Shown here: positions 21,194 to 30,713 of the stretch, piece by piece
Numbering within the stretch: the first letter of the stretch is position 1
Layout of the letters: every line of letters starts with the position of its first letter
Assembly (NCBI RefSeq): GCF_034008635.1
Contig: NZ_CP125378.1
Span: 2,718,001 to 2,782,000 of the forward strand
Reading direction: 5' to 3'
DNA: 64,000 nucleotides
Origin: Pseudomonas sp. P8_229
GTDB taxonomy: Bacteria > Pseudomonadota > Gammaproteobacteria > Pseudomonadales > Pseudomonadaceae
Notes under the pieces: generated by a model
Told to the model about the DNA's origin: nothing
What the model saw: the letters and a program-made list of their open reading frames with translations, nothing else
Database searches by the model: none
Made by a program: the position numbers and the translations under genes

Positions 21194-21711
21194 TCGATCT
21201 GAAACGTTCCGTGGCCCTCGAATCGCCTCAGGTCGGCCACCCGGCTTGAGGCGTCCGCCACTTGGGCATCGATCTCGAGCTCCACTTGCAGATACCGTCC
21301 CTGCGCAATAGCCGCTCCGCTCCAGGGCACGATACGCGCTCCCGGCGCTAACAGATTCGCCTCGACTGGCTGACCGCCTTCCAGCCGCCACTGCACCGCC
21401 ACGCCATCCAGGCGTGCAGCCACAATCCGCACTTGCAACGTGCCAGCCTCCCAGCGATAGCCTCGAGCGCCCGCTGCCGGCGCGACAAAGGACCATTTGA
21501 TCGGACGAATTTGCGGGCACTGGATGCGCAAATGCACATTGCGCAGGCCAAACCCTGCGCCCTGCGCCCCTGCAAAATGCAAGAGTTCGGCGCGGGTGGT
21601 GGCGCCGAAATCCACGGTCGCTTGCGACAGATCCACCTCACATGCAGCGTTCGCCCAGGCGCAGGCACAGGCAAAACAAGCCGGCAATACGGCAATAACC
21701 CAAGGTTTCAT
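21190..21711 (-). CDS. fimbrial minor subunit / tip protein
   Basis: 173-residue exported protein with signal peptide MKPWVIAVLPACFACACAWA ending ANA, then a mature domain with two cysteines (AACEVD and IQCPQI) and alternating beta-strand pattern, ending in GTFQID as expected for a donor-strand pilin. It follows the usher by 13 nt in the same operon. Start 21711 gives the signal peptide directly; an in-frame codon at 21759 would overlap the usher. A tip or minor pilin role is inferred from its place. It overlaps the MocR stop by 4 nt on the other strand. Confidence 0.75.
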   Translation of the reverse strand: MKPWVIAVLPACFACACAWANAACEVDLSQATVDFGATTRAELLHFAGAQGAGFGLRNVHLRIQCPQIRPIKWSFVAPAAGARGYRWEAGTLQVRIVAARLDGVAVQWRLEGGQPVEANLLAPGARIVPWSGAAIAQGRYLQVELEIDAQVADASSRVADLRRFEGHGTFQID

Positions 21712-21724
21712 GGCAGGCACTCGA

Positions 21725-24154
21725 TCAGGACAGGATGGCAGGGCGGCAGATCGCCTCAACGGTTTCCATTTGCGTGGCGTCGTCGGGCAAATCGCTCAGG
21801 GGGAAATGCAAGATGCAGTGGCTGCTGTCGGACAACCTCACGCGCAACACCTGCGCAGGCTTGATGTCCGGCAAAAAAATCGCCCCGGCCTCCATCACGG
21901 AGGTCAGATACTGGCCCTGTTCATCCAGCACGCTCAAGCCTCTGGGCAACCATTGCCGATCCTGCGAGCGAGCCTTGAGCAACAGACGCCGGACGGTAAT
22001 CAGGGAAAAATCCAGGTGCTGCACCGAACCCCGTCCGGCCGTCACCTCCTGCACGCCATTGAGCACTTCGACATGACGCGGCAGGCCCAGTGGGTCGACC
22101 TCAAGCCGCGCCAGAGAATAGGCTGGCAGGTTCGCCGCCACCGCACGCCCCGCGCCATCCGTCCAGACCGGGCCTTGTGGCGTTTGCAGCCGCACCCCGG
22201 AACGCTCACCAGCCTTCAGCACCCCCAGCGTGTCACGCAGCGCATAGGGTGACAGCGTGACGCCATCACGGTGCAGCAACACGCCGCCGCGCAAGCCCAG
22301 ATCATATTCCGTCGCACCCGCGCGCTGCCCGAGCCCGACATCCAGGCTGGTATAGCGTGGCAACGCATTGATTCGGGCAGCCAATGCCGCCGGTGTGTTA
22401 TCCCGGTGCTCGGCATTGACGGTGTAGGCCAGGGTTTCGCTGACTGCAGCGCTGACGGCCAGCCCTTGGCGCATGCCCGAGCGTTCGTCACTGCGCACAT
22501 ACCCGCGCAACCGGCCTTGCCCGCCCAGCGGAATACCCACGGTCAGGTAAGCTGCGCGGCCCGGACGATATTCCTCGGCACCACCGATGCCTCGCTCAAC
22601 GCTCAGTGACAAGCTGACGCGCTGCGGCAATGTCAGCGACCAGGACAACCCCAATTGCGACACTGGTGCTTCGTCCATACTCGAATAACGTGACCAGCTT
22701 GCGCCAAATGCGCCCCAGTCATCGGTGGCGCCATTGAGCGAAAACACCCAGTGATCGCGTTTGCGTGACTCGGCCTGATGCCGGCGTTGATTCCAGTCGG
22801 TATCGGACAAGGTGCGAAAGTCCCGGCTCTGGCGCACCGCGACCAGGCTCGCCGAGAGATTGGCCGCCAATGGCGCACTGAATGTCAGCTGCCATTGATC
22901 GCCCGCAAGCCCTGCCGCGCGCTGTTCGGACACCACTTGGCGCAGCCCCAGCGTAATCGGCCCCGCCCACTGTTGTTGCAGCCCCCAACCGGCCGACAAG
23001 TACGCGCTGCCCGCGAGCGCACCGGCGGTTGCACGCAGGCCTCGGCGCATTTCCCAGTCTTGGCTGAACGCCGCGAATGTCGGAGCCTCACGGTTATCCG
23101 CAGACAGTCGACGGACCCGGCCCAGCGCCAGATTGAAACCCACGGGGGCGTCAGACTGCGCCTCTTGCAGATTCGCCGCCGGCACCCGAAAACGTCGCTC
23201 CTGACCATCTTGCTCATGCACCGCGACCTCAAGATCGAGCTGATTGCTCAGCAACGGCAGCGCGCGCAAGGTAAAAGGCCCGCCAGGCACCATCGTCGTG
23301 TAGATCGTCACGCCGTTCTGGCGGACTTCGATACGCGATGGCGAGTAAGCCACTCCCTCCACCTGGCCACGGGCGCCGTTGCGGGCGGCATCGAGTCGGG
23401 CGAAGGCCGCTTCAGGAAAAACCTGTACGCCAGTGAACGACTCACCGGCAAACAGCGACGATGCCAGGTTGAGCTGACCGAGCTGAACGCTCGCATCATG
23501 ATCTTCCAGCGTGTGCATCGCGTAGGCATAGAGATGCTCGAACCGCGAGCTTTCGGGCAATGCCGTGAAAGACTGGCGACTGCGCAACACCCAGTCACCG
23601 GCATTCAATCCGGCTTCCGAGCTGAAGCTGCGATAGCTGCTGGTCTGCCCGTCGAGTTGGCTGCCGGCCATCAACAGATCGTAATTGAACACACCGGCCA
23701 CGCCACCATTGGCAAAGCTGCGCTGCGCCCGCGCAGGCTCAGTCAGCGTATCGGTAGGCACCAGCAACCGGACCTGCTGACTGCCTGGGTTCAACTCCAC
23801 GATGGCCGCGGGAAAACCCTGCGCAGCCGTCACACACTGCCCCGGCGGCAGCGGCACAGACGCGGGCAGTAGAACTCCGGCTGACTTCAACCATTGCGTG
23901 CCCAGACACAACTCGCCGACATCGTTGAATGTCATCGGCACACGGCCCTTGGGCTGTCCGTTGACTTCAAGCACGACGGCGTGCGCGCCTTGGGTGAAGC
24001 GCGGAGCATCACGAAAATACTCCGCCAAGGCCGGATCGATCCCGCGATCCCTGAGCACTTGAATGTCGAACGTCAGCGGCTCTGCCGCCAGCGCCACGCG
24101 CCATCCGCAGTTACCCAACGCCAGCAACGACGCGGCGATGCAGATCCAGTTCAA
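21725..24154 (-). CDS. outer-membrane fimbrial usher (FimD/PapC family)
   Basis: 809-residue usher that threads pilin-chaperone complexes across the outer membrane. Signal peptide about 1-24 (ends ALAAE). Seen: N-terminal chaperone-binding domain, a 24-strand barrel region (SYRSFSSEAGLNAGDWVLRS is a typical usher strand segment), the plug/middle portion with YSPSRIEVRQNGVTIY and VPGGPFTL, and C-terminal beta-sandwich domains ending before RPAILS. ATG 24154 overlaps the chaperone stop (ATGA), indicating coupling. Full length for the family (about 800-880). Confidence 0.93.
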   Translation of the reverse strand: MNWICIAASLLALGNCGWRVALAAEPLTFDIQVLRDRGIDPALAEYFRDAPRFTQGAHAVVLEVNGQPKGRVPMTFNDVGELCLGTQWLKSAGVLLPASVPLPPGQCVTAAQGFPAAIVELNPGSQQVRLLVPTDTLTEPARAQRSFANGGVAGVFNYDLLMAGSQLDGQTSSYRSFSSEAGLNAGDWVLRSRQSFTALPESSRFEHLYAYAMHTLEDHDASVQLGQLNLASSLFAGESFTGVQVFPEAAFARLDAARNGARGQVEGVAYSPSRIEVRQNGVTIYTTMVPGGPFTLRALPLLSNQLDLEVAVHEQDGQERRFRVPAANLQEAQSDAPVGFNLALGRVRRLSADNREAPTFAAFSQDWEMRRGLRATAGALAGSAYLSAGWGLQQQWAGPITLGLRQVVSEQRAAGLAGDQWQLTFSAPLAANLSASLVAVRQSRDFRTLSDTDWNQRRHQAESRKRDHWVFSLNGATDDWGAFGASWSRYSSMDEAPVSQLGLSWSLTLPQRVSLSLSVERGIGGAEEYRPGRAAYLTVGIPLGGQGRLRGYVRSDERSGMRQGLAVSAAVSETLAYTVNAEHRDNTPAALAARINALPRYTSLDVGLGQRAGATEYDLGLRGGVLLHRDGVTLSPYALRDTLGVLKAGERSGVRLQTPQGPVWTDGAGRAVAANLPAYSLARLEVDPLGLPRHVEVLNGVQEVTAGRGSVQHLDFSLITVRRLLLKARSQDRQWLPRGLSVLDEQGQYLTSVMEAGAIFLPDIKPAQVLRVRLSDSSHCILHFPLSDLPDDATQMETVEAICRPAILS

Positions 24155-24861
24155 CGTGTCACCGGGGCATCGTAATGGTCGACAGCAAAACCGTATGTCG
24201 TCGCCGGGAATATCCGCACCGACGACACCTGTGCCAGCGTACTCAAAGGCAAATCAAGCTGCAGTCGCTCGCCCGGCAGAATGTAGGTGCGCGGCAGTTC
24301 GACCGGGCGTGAGCCAGGCAACGGTGTAAGCGCTTTGCCGAGCCGCACGACGTAAGGACTGGGGTTGTGCACGTGCAAGCCATCCAGCGTGACGGTCCAG
24401 GCGAGGCGCTTCCACGGCTCACGCTCGACGGGCAATCCGGCCGGACGCAGGATCACCGGCAAGTTCTGCCGCACGCCGAGACTGACGCGCGCGCCACCTG
24501 CGGCCGCAACCGGATTGATCCCTTCGAAGATGACCCGCTTCAAACGTTCGGTCTGCAAGGGCTGAGCGCTCTGCAGAATGAACCTAACCTGTTGAATCTG
24601 GCCAGCCTCGACACGCGCAACCGGGGGAGTGAAAACCAGCAGGACCTCATCGTCCGCTTCGGTGTTTTCGACGGTGGTGTACAGGAGCGCGGGATGAGCA
24701 TCGGTATTGCGCACGTTCATGATGGCTTCGCCGAGGCTCTGCTCGACGACCAATACCGGCGTTTGCGGAACCATGCCGGCGCCTTGCGCAAGTGACATCG
24801 AAAGGCCGGCGAATAGCCACAGGGAAACCTGCTTCAAAGCAGGATTGAATGAAAGGGGCAT
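24151..24861 (-). CDS. periplasmic fimbrial chaperone (PapD family)
   Basis: 236 residues with a signal peptide (about 1-28, ending AQG) and two immunoglobulin-like domains. The G1-strand region QQVRFILQSAQPLQTERLKRV and the PILRP-containing hinge to domain 2 are PapD-like, and NPSPYVVRLGK resembles the second-domain NPTPYYV motif. It delivers the pilin to the usher. 100 nt separate it from the upstream pilin gene. Confidence 0.9.
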   Translation of the reverse strand: MPLSFNPALKQVSLWLFAGLSMSLAQGAGMVPQTPVLVVEQSLGEAIMNVRNTDAHPALLYTTVENTEADDEVLLVFTPPVARVEAGQIQQVRFILQSAQPLQTERLKRVIFEGINPVAAAGGARVSLGVRQNLPVILRPAGLPVEREPWKRLAWTVTLDGLHVHNPSPYVVRLGKALTPLPGSRPVELPRTYILPGERLQLDLPLSTLAQVSSVRIFPATTYGFAVDHYDAPVTR

Positions 24862-24961
24862 CGGTCAATACCGGAAAATTCCAGGCCACGTTTCCGGCGC
24901 TGCCGGCGTGTTCCTGTCGGGAGGAAAAGCCCGGCAACCTGGTGGCCGCCGGGCTCGACGG

Positions 24962-25612
24962 TCAGAGGTAGAACATGTCGAAGGTCACCGAGCCATCGAG
25001 CGGGATCTCGTTGGCGATCGGCAAGTTGTTACTCGCGCCAATGATCGGCAGCAAGCTCATCGGGAAGCCGTGATGCCGAGCGGCAACAGGCCCTGTCGCG
25101 GCATTGACACCCCAGGAATACAGCGCCGGGGCATTGCTCACCAAGGAGCTGGACGGCACGCCCCATGCTGGCGCTGCGAGCGTGCGGGTCAGCAGTGCGC
25201 GACTTGTTCCGTCAGTCTCCGGCGTGCCATGGCGCAGGGCAAATCCACCGATCCGCGTGCCATCGATGGCGCCAAGACCGAAGAACAACACCGGATCACT
25301 TTGACCGGCGCCGTCGCTGATACCCGGCAATTTGGTCGCTGCACGGTTATCGCGAACCGACACTTCAACCGGAGCCGGGGCGTCGCAATTGATGTGCAGC
25401 GAGATGTCTCGTTCCGGCAGCAACGTTTGCGTGGTGGCGTTAAGCGTGGACGCGGAAATCTTGCGCAAGTCTACCGTTCCGCCCCCGGCAAAGGCCGGGA
25501 TGCAGGAGGTCGGAATGATGGTGCCGATGACGCTCAGGTCAACGCTCTCCGCCAGCGCCAGCGAGGGTAGCAAGGCCGCAGCGAGGACGACGAGCCGGTG
25601 GGTATTTTTCAT
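24962..25612 (-). CDS. fimbrial major subunit, DUF1120 type
   Basis: 216-residue exported protein starting MKNTHRLVVLAAALLPSLA, cleaved after ALA. The mature part has a disulfide-type cysteine pair (TSCIPAF and INCDAP) and ends with VTFDMFYL, a pilin donor-strand-like ending; composition and layout are those of DUF1120 beta-fimbrial subunits. ATG 25612 has GGAAG 7 nt upstream; the longer frame from 25639 adds nine residues. First gene of the four-gene pilin-chaperone-usher-tip operon, and presumably the most expressed. Confidence 0.85.
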   Translation of the reverse strand: MKNTHRLVVLAAALLPSLALAESVDLSVIGTIIPTSCIPAFAGGGTVDLRKISASTLNATTQTLLPERDISLHINCDAPAPVEVSVRDNRAATKLPGISDGAGQSDPVLFFGLGAIDGTRIGGFALRHGTPETDGTSRALLTRTLAAPAWGVPSSSLVSNAPALYSWGVNAATGPVAARHHGFPMSLLPIIGASNNLPIANEIPLDGSVTFDMFYL

Positions 25613-25895
25613 AAGCCGTATCTTCCATGTCATTAACAAAAAAGCTTCCTACTGACTTCACACGTAAGTAAGCGGGCGAATAATTGCGGCTTTTGGAGGA
25701 TAAATCTGTAGGAGAAAACATCGCCTGGACGGGGAAAAATCGACCTGATTCATAGGCAATCGCTGCCAAGAAACTATTTCCTACTTCTCGATGACAAAAC
25801 ATTGCGTGCTGCTGCCTTGCAGCACCCATCGATTGAATTCAGGGCAGCGATGCCCATGCCATACTTCGCCCTCCGTCACGACCCGAGACCGCCAC

Positions 25896-27464
25896 GTGAT
25901 TCCCGGACAAAAACTGATCGCTGCAGCGCTGCTCGCCTTGCTCTTGAATGGCTGTGCCACGCTCGATGTGCCGCGCGAACCGAGCCAGGCCTTGCCGGCG
26001 TCCAGCTCCAGCTTCGGCCGCTCAATCCAGGCCCAGGCTGCACCCCATCAGGGCCGTTCCGGCTTTCGCCTGCTGTCCAACAGCACCGAGTCTTTCACCG
26101 CTCGCGCCGAGCTGATCCGTAATGCGCAGGTCAGCCTCGACTTGCAGTACTACATCGTTCACGACGGCATCAGCACGCGCATGCTGGTGGAAGAAGTGCT
26201 CAAGGCGGCCGACCGTGGCGTGCGCGTGCGCATCCTGCTCGACGACACCACCAGCGACGGCCTCGATCAGATCATCGCCACCCTGGCCGCGCATCCACAG
26301 ATCCAGATCAGGCTGTTCAACCCTCTGCATCTGGGGCGCAGCACCGGCGTAACGCGCGCAGCAGGACGTCTGTTCAACCTGTCGTTGCAGCATCGGCGCA
26401 TGCATAACAAGTTGTGGCTGGCGGACAACAGTGCGGCCATCGTCGGCGGGCGCAATCTGGGCGATGAGTATTTCGATGCCGAGCCGAACCTGAATTTCAC
26501 CGACATCGACATGCTCAGTGTCGGCCCGGTGGCCGAGCAGCTCGGGCACAGTTTCGACCAATACTGGAACAGCGCCCTGAGCAAACCGATCGACGAATTC
26601 CTCTCCAGCAAACCCTCAGCCCGGGATTTGCAGAACACCCGTACGCGCCTGGAAGAATCGCTGGAAGACACGCGCAAACAGAATCACGCGCTCTATCAGC
26701 AGCTGATGACCTTCACCACCGAGCCGCGCATGGACATCTGGCGCAAGGAGCTGATCTGGGCGTGGAATCAGGCGCTGTGGGACGCGCCGAGCAAGGTGCT
26801 GGCCAAGGACGAGCCGGATCCGCAATTGCTGCTGACCACGCAACTGGCGCCAGAGCTGAGGGGTGTCAGCAAAGAACTGATCATGATCTCGGCGTACTTC
26901 GTGCCGGGCCAGCCAGGGTTGGTGTACCTGACCGGACGCGCCAACGTCGGAGTCTCGGTGAGCCTGCTGACCAATTCCCTGGAAGCCACCGATGTGCCGG
27001 CGGTGCACGGCGGTTATGCGCCGTACCGCAAGGCGCTGCTGGAGCATGGGGTGAAGCTGTATGAACTGCGCCGGCAGCCTGGGGATAACAACGGCAGCGG
27101 GCCACACCTGTTTTACAGCAAGTCGTTTCGAGGTTCGGATTCCAGCCTGCACAGCAAGGCGATGATTTTCGACCGGCAGAAAGCGTTTATCGGCTCGTTC
27201 AACTTCGACCCGCGTTCGGTGCTGTGGAACACCGAAGTCGGGGTCCTGGTCGACAGCCCGGAACTGGCCGAGCACGTGCGCGAACTGGCCCTGCAAGGCA
27301 TGGCGCCAGCGCTGAGTTATCAGGCGCAACTGCAGGATGGCAAGATCGTCTGGGTGACCGAGGACAACGGCCAGCGACACACGCTGACCAAGGAACCGGG
27401 GAGCTGGTGGCGGCGCTTCAATGCGTGGCTCAGTACCTCAGTCGGCCTTGAGCGGATGCTGTAA
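25896..27464 (+). CDS. phospholipase D family lipoprotein, ClsC-like
   Basis: About 522 residues. The N terminus from GTG 25896 reads as a lipoprotein signal with LLALLLNGC lipobox (cysteine about residue 20), so the protein is probably membrane-anchored in the periplasm. Two HKD motifs are intact: HNKLWLADNSAAIVGGRN and HSKAMIFDRQKAFIGSFN, giving a full phospholipase D active site; cardiolipin synthase (ClsC-like) or phospholipase activity is possible. The frame is open to an ATG at 25791, but that start would bury the lipobox. It diverges from the fimbrial operon. Confidence 0.86.
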   Translation: MIPGQKLIAAALLALLLNGCATLDVPREPSQALPASSSSFGRSIQAQAAPHQGRSGFRLLSNSTESFTARAELIRNAQVSLDLQYYIVHDGISTRMLVEEVLKAADRGVRVRILLDDTTSDGLDQIIATLAAHPQIQIRLFNPLHLGRSTGVTRAAGRLFNLSLQHRRMHNKLWLADNSAAIVGGRNLGDEYFDAEPNLNFTDIDMLSVGPVAEQLGHSFDQYWNSALSKPIDEFLSSKPSARDLQNTRTRLEESLEDTRKQNHALYQQLMTFTTEPRMDIWRKELIWAWNQALWDAPSKVLAKDEPDPQLLLTTQLAPELRGVSKELIMISAYFVPGQPGLVYLTGRANVGVSVSLLTNSLEATDVPAVHGGYAPYRKALLEHGVKLYELRRQPGDNNGSGPHLFYSKSFRGSDSSLHSKAMIFDRQKAFIGSFNFDPRSVLWNTEVGVLVDSPELAEHVRELALQGMAPALSYQAQLQDGKIVWVTEDNGQRHTLTKEPGSWWRRFNAWLSTSVGLERML

Positions 27465-27480
27465 TCGCATTTGTGTGCGG

Positions 27481-27579
27481 TCCCTTGTGGGAGCGGGCTT
27501 GCTCGCGAATGCGGTTTCACATTCAACTAATGTGCTGACTGACACACCGCTTTCGCGAGCAAGCCCGCTCCCACAGGGA
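27481..27579. repeat. REPIN, type B arms
   Basis: CCCTTGTGGGAGCGGGCTTGCTCGCGAATGCGG and its near reverse complement around a short spacer. Lies in the convergent gap between the phospholipase D and MFS genes. Type B differs from type A in GTGGGAGCGGGCTTG versus GTAGGAGTGAGCCTG. Confidence 0.9.
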
Positions 27580-27584
27580 AGTAT

Positions 27585-28730
27585 TCAAGCAGGCTGTGGC
27601 TCGGTACCGAATGCACCTTGGCGCATCAGCAAAATCACCAACCCGAATGCCCCGACCGCCATCAACAACGGCAACGCATGCCCGTTGATCCACTGACTGC
27701 CCGCCCCTGCCATCAAAGGCCCGATCAGACACCCCACACCCCACAACTGCGCAATGTGCGCATTGGCTCGCACCAGCGCATCGTCGCGATAACGCTCGCC
27801 GATCAGGATCAGTGACAAGGTGAACAACCCGCCGGCGCTGGCACCGAACAATACCCACAACGGCCAGATCAGCAGCGTATCGATCAGCATTGGAATCGCC
27901 AGGCTCGACAGCATCAGGATCACGGCGCAGCCGGTGAACAATGTGCGCCGCGACAGGTAGTCCGCCAACGCACCGATCGGCAGTTGCAGCAGCGCATCGC
28001 CCACCACCACGGTGCTGACCATCGCCAACGCGATCTCGGCGGTGAAGCCCTGCTGCAGGCAATACACCGGCAGCAACGTCAGGATCATCGCTTCGAACGC
28101 GGCGAACAACGAAACCGCCCAGGCAATCGCTGGCAACTCGCGAGCAAAACCCCATAGATCGCCAAAGGTCACGCTGCTGGCTTCACTGCTCGGCGCACCG
28201 CTGCGGCCCATCAACAGAAAAGGCGAGACGGTCAGCAGAGCGACCCCGACCCAGAACCCATAATCGTGCTCAGTGCCGAGCGCGCCCAGCAGCAACGGAC
28301 CAGACAGTTGGCTCAACGCGTAACTGCTGCCATACAGAGCGACCAGCCGCCCGCGCCAGTTCTCCACCACCAGTTGGTTGATCCAGCTCTCGCCGAGGAT
28401 GAACACGATGGTCAGGATCACCCCGATCATCAGACGCAGCACCAGCCAGACCGGATAACTCGGCAACAGCGCCAGCAGGCCGATCGATAGCGCCCCGGCC
28501 CACAGGCATAGACGCATGAGGTTGGCCGTGCCGAAACGCGCCGCCAGATGGCTGGAAATCTTCGCCCCCAGCAACACGCCAATCGCCGGCATCGCCGCCA
28601 TCACACCGATGGCGAAAGAACCGTAACCCCAGCCCTCCAGGCGCAACGACACCAGCGGCATGCTGACCCCCAGGGCCAGACCGACACTCAAGACAGACGC
28701 CAACACGGCGAAATACGTCGCCCAACGCAT
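27585..28730 (-). CDS. MFS transporter
   Basis: 381-residue major facilitator permease with about 12 hydrophobic segments. The loop 2-3 region reads LLGAKISSHLAARFGTANLMR and the repeat version is GALADYLSRRTLFTGC, the usual GxLaDrxGrR type motif. ATG 28730 is chosen since AGGAG lies 8 nt upstream; an earlier codon at 28766 adds 12 residues. The substrate cannot be predicted. Homologues of the YcaD/YfkF-like group look similar. Confidence 0.85.
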   Translation of the reverse strand: MRWATYFAVLASVLSVGLALGVSMPLVSLRLEGWGYGSFAIGVMAAMPAIGVLLGAKISSHLAARFGTANLMRLCLWAGALSIGLLALLPSYPVWLVLRLMIGVILTIVFILGESWINQLVVENWRGRLVALYGSSYALSQLSGPLLLGALGTEHDYGFWVGVALLTVSPFLLMGRSGAPSSEASSVTFGDLWGFARELPAIAWAVSLFAAFEAMILTLLPVYCLQQGFTAEIALAMVSTVVVGDALLQLPIGALADYLSRRTLFTGCAVILMLSSLAIPMLIDTLLIWPLWVLFGASAGGLFTLSLILIGERYRDDALVRANAHIAQLWGVGCLIGPLMAGAGSQWINGHALPLLMAVGAFGLVILLMRQGAFGTEPQPA

Positions 28731-28775
28731 GGTCCACGCTCCTGTGGATATTCTTCTGTGCACCACAAAACCAAA

Positions 28776-28940
28776 TGTGGGAGCAAACCTTTGTGGTGAG
28801 GGGATTTATCCCCGATCGGCTGCGCAGCAGTCGCAAAACCTGTACATGCGGTGTATCTGCAAATCCGCATTGTCCGGTTCTGGGGCCGCTGCGCTGCCCA
28901 TCGGGGATAAATCCCCTCACCACAGAGACTTGCTCCCACA
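28776..28940. repeat. long inverted repeat (class C)
   Basis: Arms starting TGTGGGAGCAAACCTTTGTGGTGAGGGGATTTATCC and ending with GGATAAATCCCCTCACCACAGAGACTTGCTCCCACA, with inner parts GGCTGCGCAGCAGTCGC and GGCCGCTGCGCTGCCC pairing imperfectly. A related copy is at 58583-58716 and a short remnant at 36326-36354. Lies in the gap between the MFS and kauB genes. Confidence 0.87.
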
Positions 28941-28992
28941 GGGATCTCTGTATGGTTCGGGAGCCTGAACGAGCCAGGCTCCCTTCAACGGC

Positions 28993-30486
28993 TTACAGCT
29001 TGATCCACGTCGCCTTCAGCTCGGTGTACTTGTCGAACGCGTGCAGCGACTTGTCGCGACCGTTGCCCGATTGCTTGAAGCCGCCGAATGGCGCGGTCAT
29101 GTCGCCACCGTCGTACTGGTTGACCCACACGCTGCCGGCGCGCAGTGCCTTGGCGGTCAGGTGCGCCTTGGAAATGTCCTGGGTCCATACCGCAGCGGCC
29201 AGGCCATACGGCGTGTCGTTGGCGATCTGGATCGCTTCTTCGGCAGTGTCGAACGCAATGACCGACAGCACCGGGCCGAAGATCTCTTCCTGGGCGATCT
29301 TCATCGCGTTGCTCACGCCGTCGAAAATCGTTGGCTCAACGTAAGTGCCACCGGTTTCCTGCAGGATGCGCTTGCCGCCGGCCACCAGTTTGGCGCCGTC
29401 GGTATGGCCGGATTCGATGTACGACAGCACGGTATTCATCTGCTGCGTATCCACCAGTGCACCGACGTTGGTCGCCGGATCCAGCGGGTTGCCCGGCTTC
29501 CAGGCTTTCAGCGCCTCGATCACCATCGGCAGGAATTTGTCCTTGATCGAACGCTCGACCAGCAGACGCGAACCGGCGGTGCAGACTTCGCCCTGGTTGA
29601 AGGCGATGGCACTGGCGGCGGACTCGGCAGCGGCTTGCAGGTCCGGCGCATCGGCAAACACGATGTTCGGGCTCTTGCCACCGGCTTCCAGCCACACGCG
29701 TTTCATGTTCGATTCGCCGGCGTAGATCATCAGTTGCTTGGCGATCTTGGTCGAGCCGGTAAACACCAGGGTGTCGACGTCGTTGTGCAGGGCCAGCGCC
29801 TTGCCAACGGTGTGGCCGTAACCCGGCAGCACGTTGAGCACGCCTTTTGGAATACCGGCTTCAACGGCCAGCGCGGCGATGCGGATGGCAGTCAGCGGGG
29901 ATTTTTCCGATGGCTTGAGGATCACCGAGTTACCGGTGGACAGCGCAGGCCCCAATTTCCAGCAGGCCATCATCAGCGGGAAGTTCCACGGCACGATGGC
30001 GCCGACAACGCCGACCGGTTCGCGGGTCACCAGACCCAGTTGATCGTGCGGCGTGGCGGCGACTTCGTCGTAGATCTTGTCGATTGCCTCGCCGCTCCAG
30101 CTCAGCGCTTGCGCCGCGCCCGGCACGTCGATGTACAGCGAGTCACTGATCGGCTTGCCCATGTCGAGGGTTTCGAGCAGCGCCAACTCCTCGGCGTGCT
30201 GCTTGAGCAGGCCGGCGAAACGGATCATGGTGGCTTTGCGCTTGGTCGGCGCCAGGCGCGACCAGACACCGGAATTGAACGTGGCGCGGGCGTTTTCCAC
30301 GGCGCGCTGGGCGTCGGCGGCATCACAGCTGGCAATCTTGCCCAGCAGACGGCCATCGACCGGGCTGATGCACTCGAAGGTTTCGCCGGAGACGGCGTCG
30401 GTGTATTCGCCATTGAGGTAGGCGCGGCCTTCGATCTTCAGGTCGCGGGCGCGTTGTTCCCAATCGGCACGAGTCAGGGTGGTCAT
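28993..30486 (-). CDS. kauB: aldehyde dehydrogenase of polyamine/aminoaldehyde catabolism
   Basis: 497-residue NAD(P)-dependent aldehyde dehydrogenase. Seen: TGSTKIAKQLM cofactor loop, catalytic glutamate in LEAGGKSPN and catalytic cysteine in NQGEVCTAGSR. The sequence is PuuC/KauB-like; these enzymes oxidise gamma-glutamyl-aminobutyraldehyde and ketoguanidino/aminobutyraldehydes. P. aeruginosa has kauB (pauC) at the matching place after dadR and pauB4. AGGAGG lies 8 nt before the ATG. It diverges from the cupin gene. Substrate is inferred from family and context. Confidence 0.92.
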   Translation of the reverse strand: MTTLTRADWEQRARDLKIEGRAYLNGEYTDAVSGETFECISPVDGRLLGKIASCDAADAQRAVENARATFNSGVWSRLAPTKRKATMIRFAGLLKQHAEELALLETLDMGKPISDSLYIDVPGAAQALSWSGEAIDKIYDEVAATPHDQLGLVTREPVGVVGAIVPWNFPLMMACWKLGPALSTGNSVILKPSEKSPLTAIRIAALAVEAGIPKGVLNVLPGYGHTVGKALALHNDVDTLVFTGSTKIAKQLMIYAGESNMKRVWLEAGGKSPNIVFADAPDLQAAAESAASAIAFNQGEVCTAGSRLLVERSIKDKFLPMVIEALKAWKPGNPLDPATNVGALVDTQQMNTVLSYIESGHTDGAKLVAGGKRILQETGGTYVEPTIFDGVSNAMKIAQEEIFGPVLSVIAFDTAEEAIQIANDTPYGLAAAVWTQDISKAHLTAKALRAGSVWVNQYDGGDMTAPFGGFKQSGNGRDKSLHAFDKYTELKATWIKL

Positions 30487-30713
30487 TCGAGTGTCCTCCT
30501 CTTGTTGAATAGAGCGCCGCGTTGTTCGCGGTCGTCTTCAGGAATGCTGCCTGGCCAGCCTGCTTTTCGGCCCAAGGCACCCGCCACCCTAAACCAGCGA
30601 CCGGGGTTGTTTCAATATATTTGACATAAGCGCGCCATACGGCCTTGCGGTGTTCATTTTAATAAACATAGACTTTGGCCCTTTCAAGCCAACGCGCCGT
30701 CATCACGGGAGAA

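Noticed and set aside
25791..25895. 35-residue N-terminal extension of the phospholipase D protein
   Set aside because: It would place the lipobox signal internally; GTG 25896 gives a normal lipoprotein signal.
29041..30624. 527-codon open frame antisense to kauB
   Set aside because: The aldehyde dehydrogenase on the minus strand has all catalytic motifs; the antisense frame is a composition artefact.
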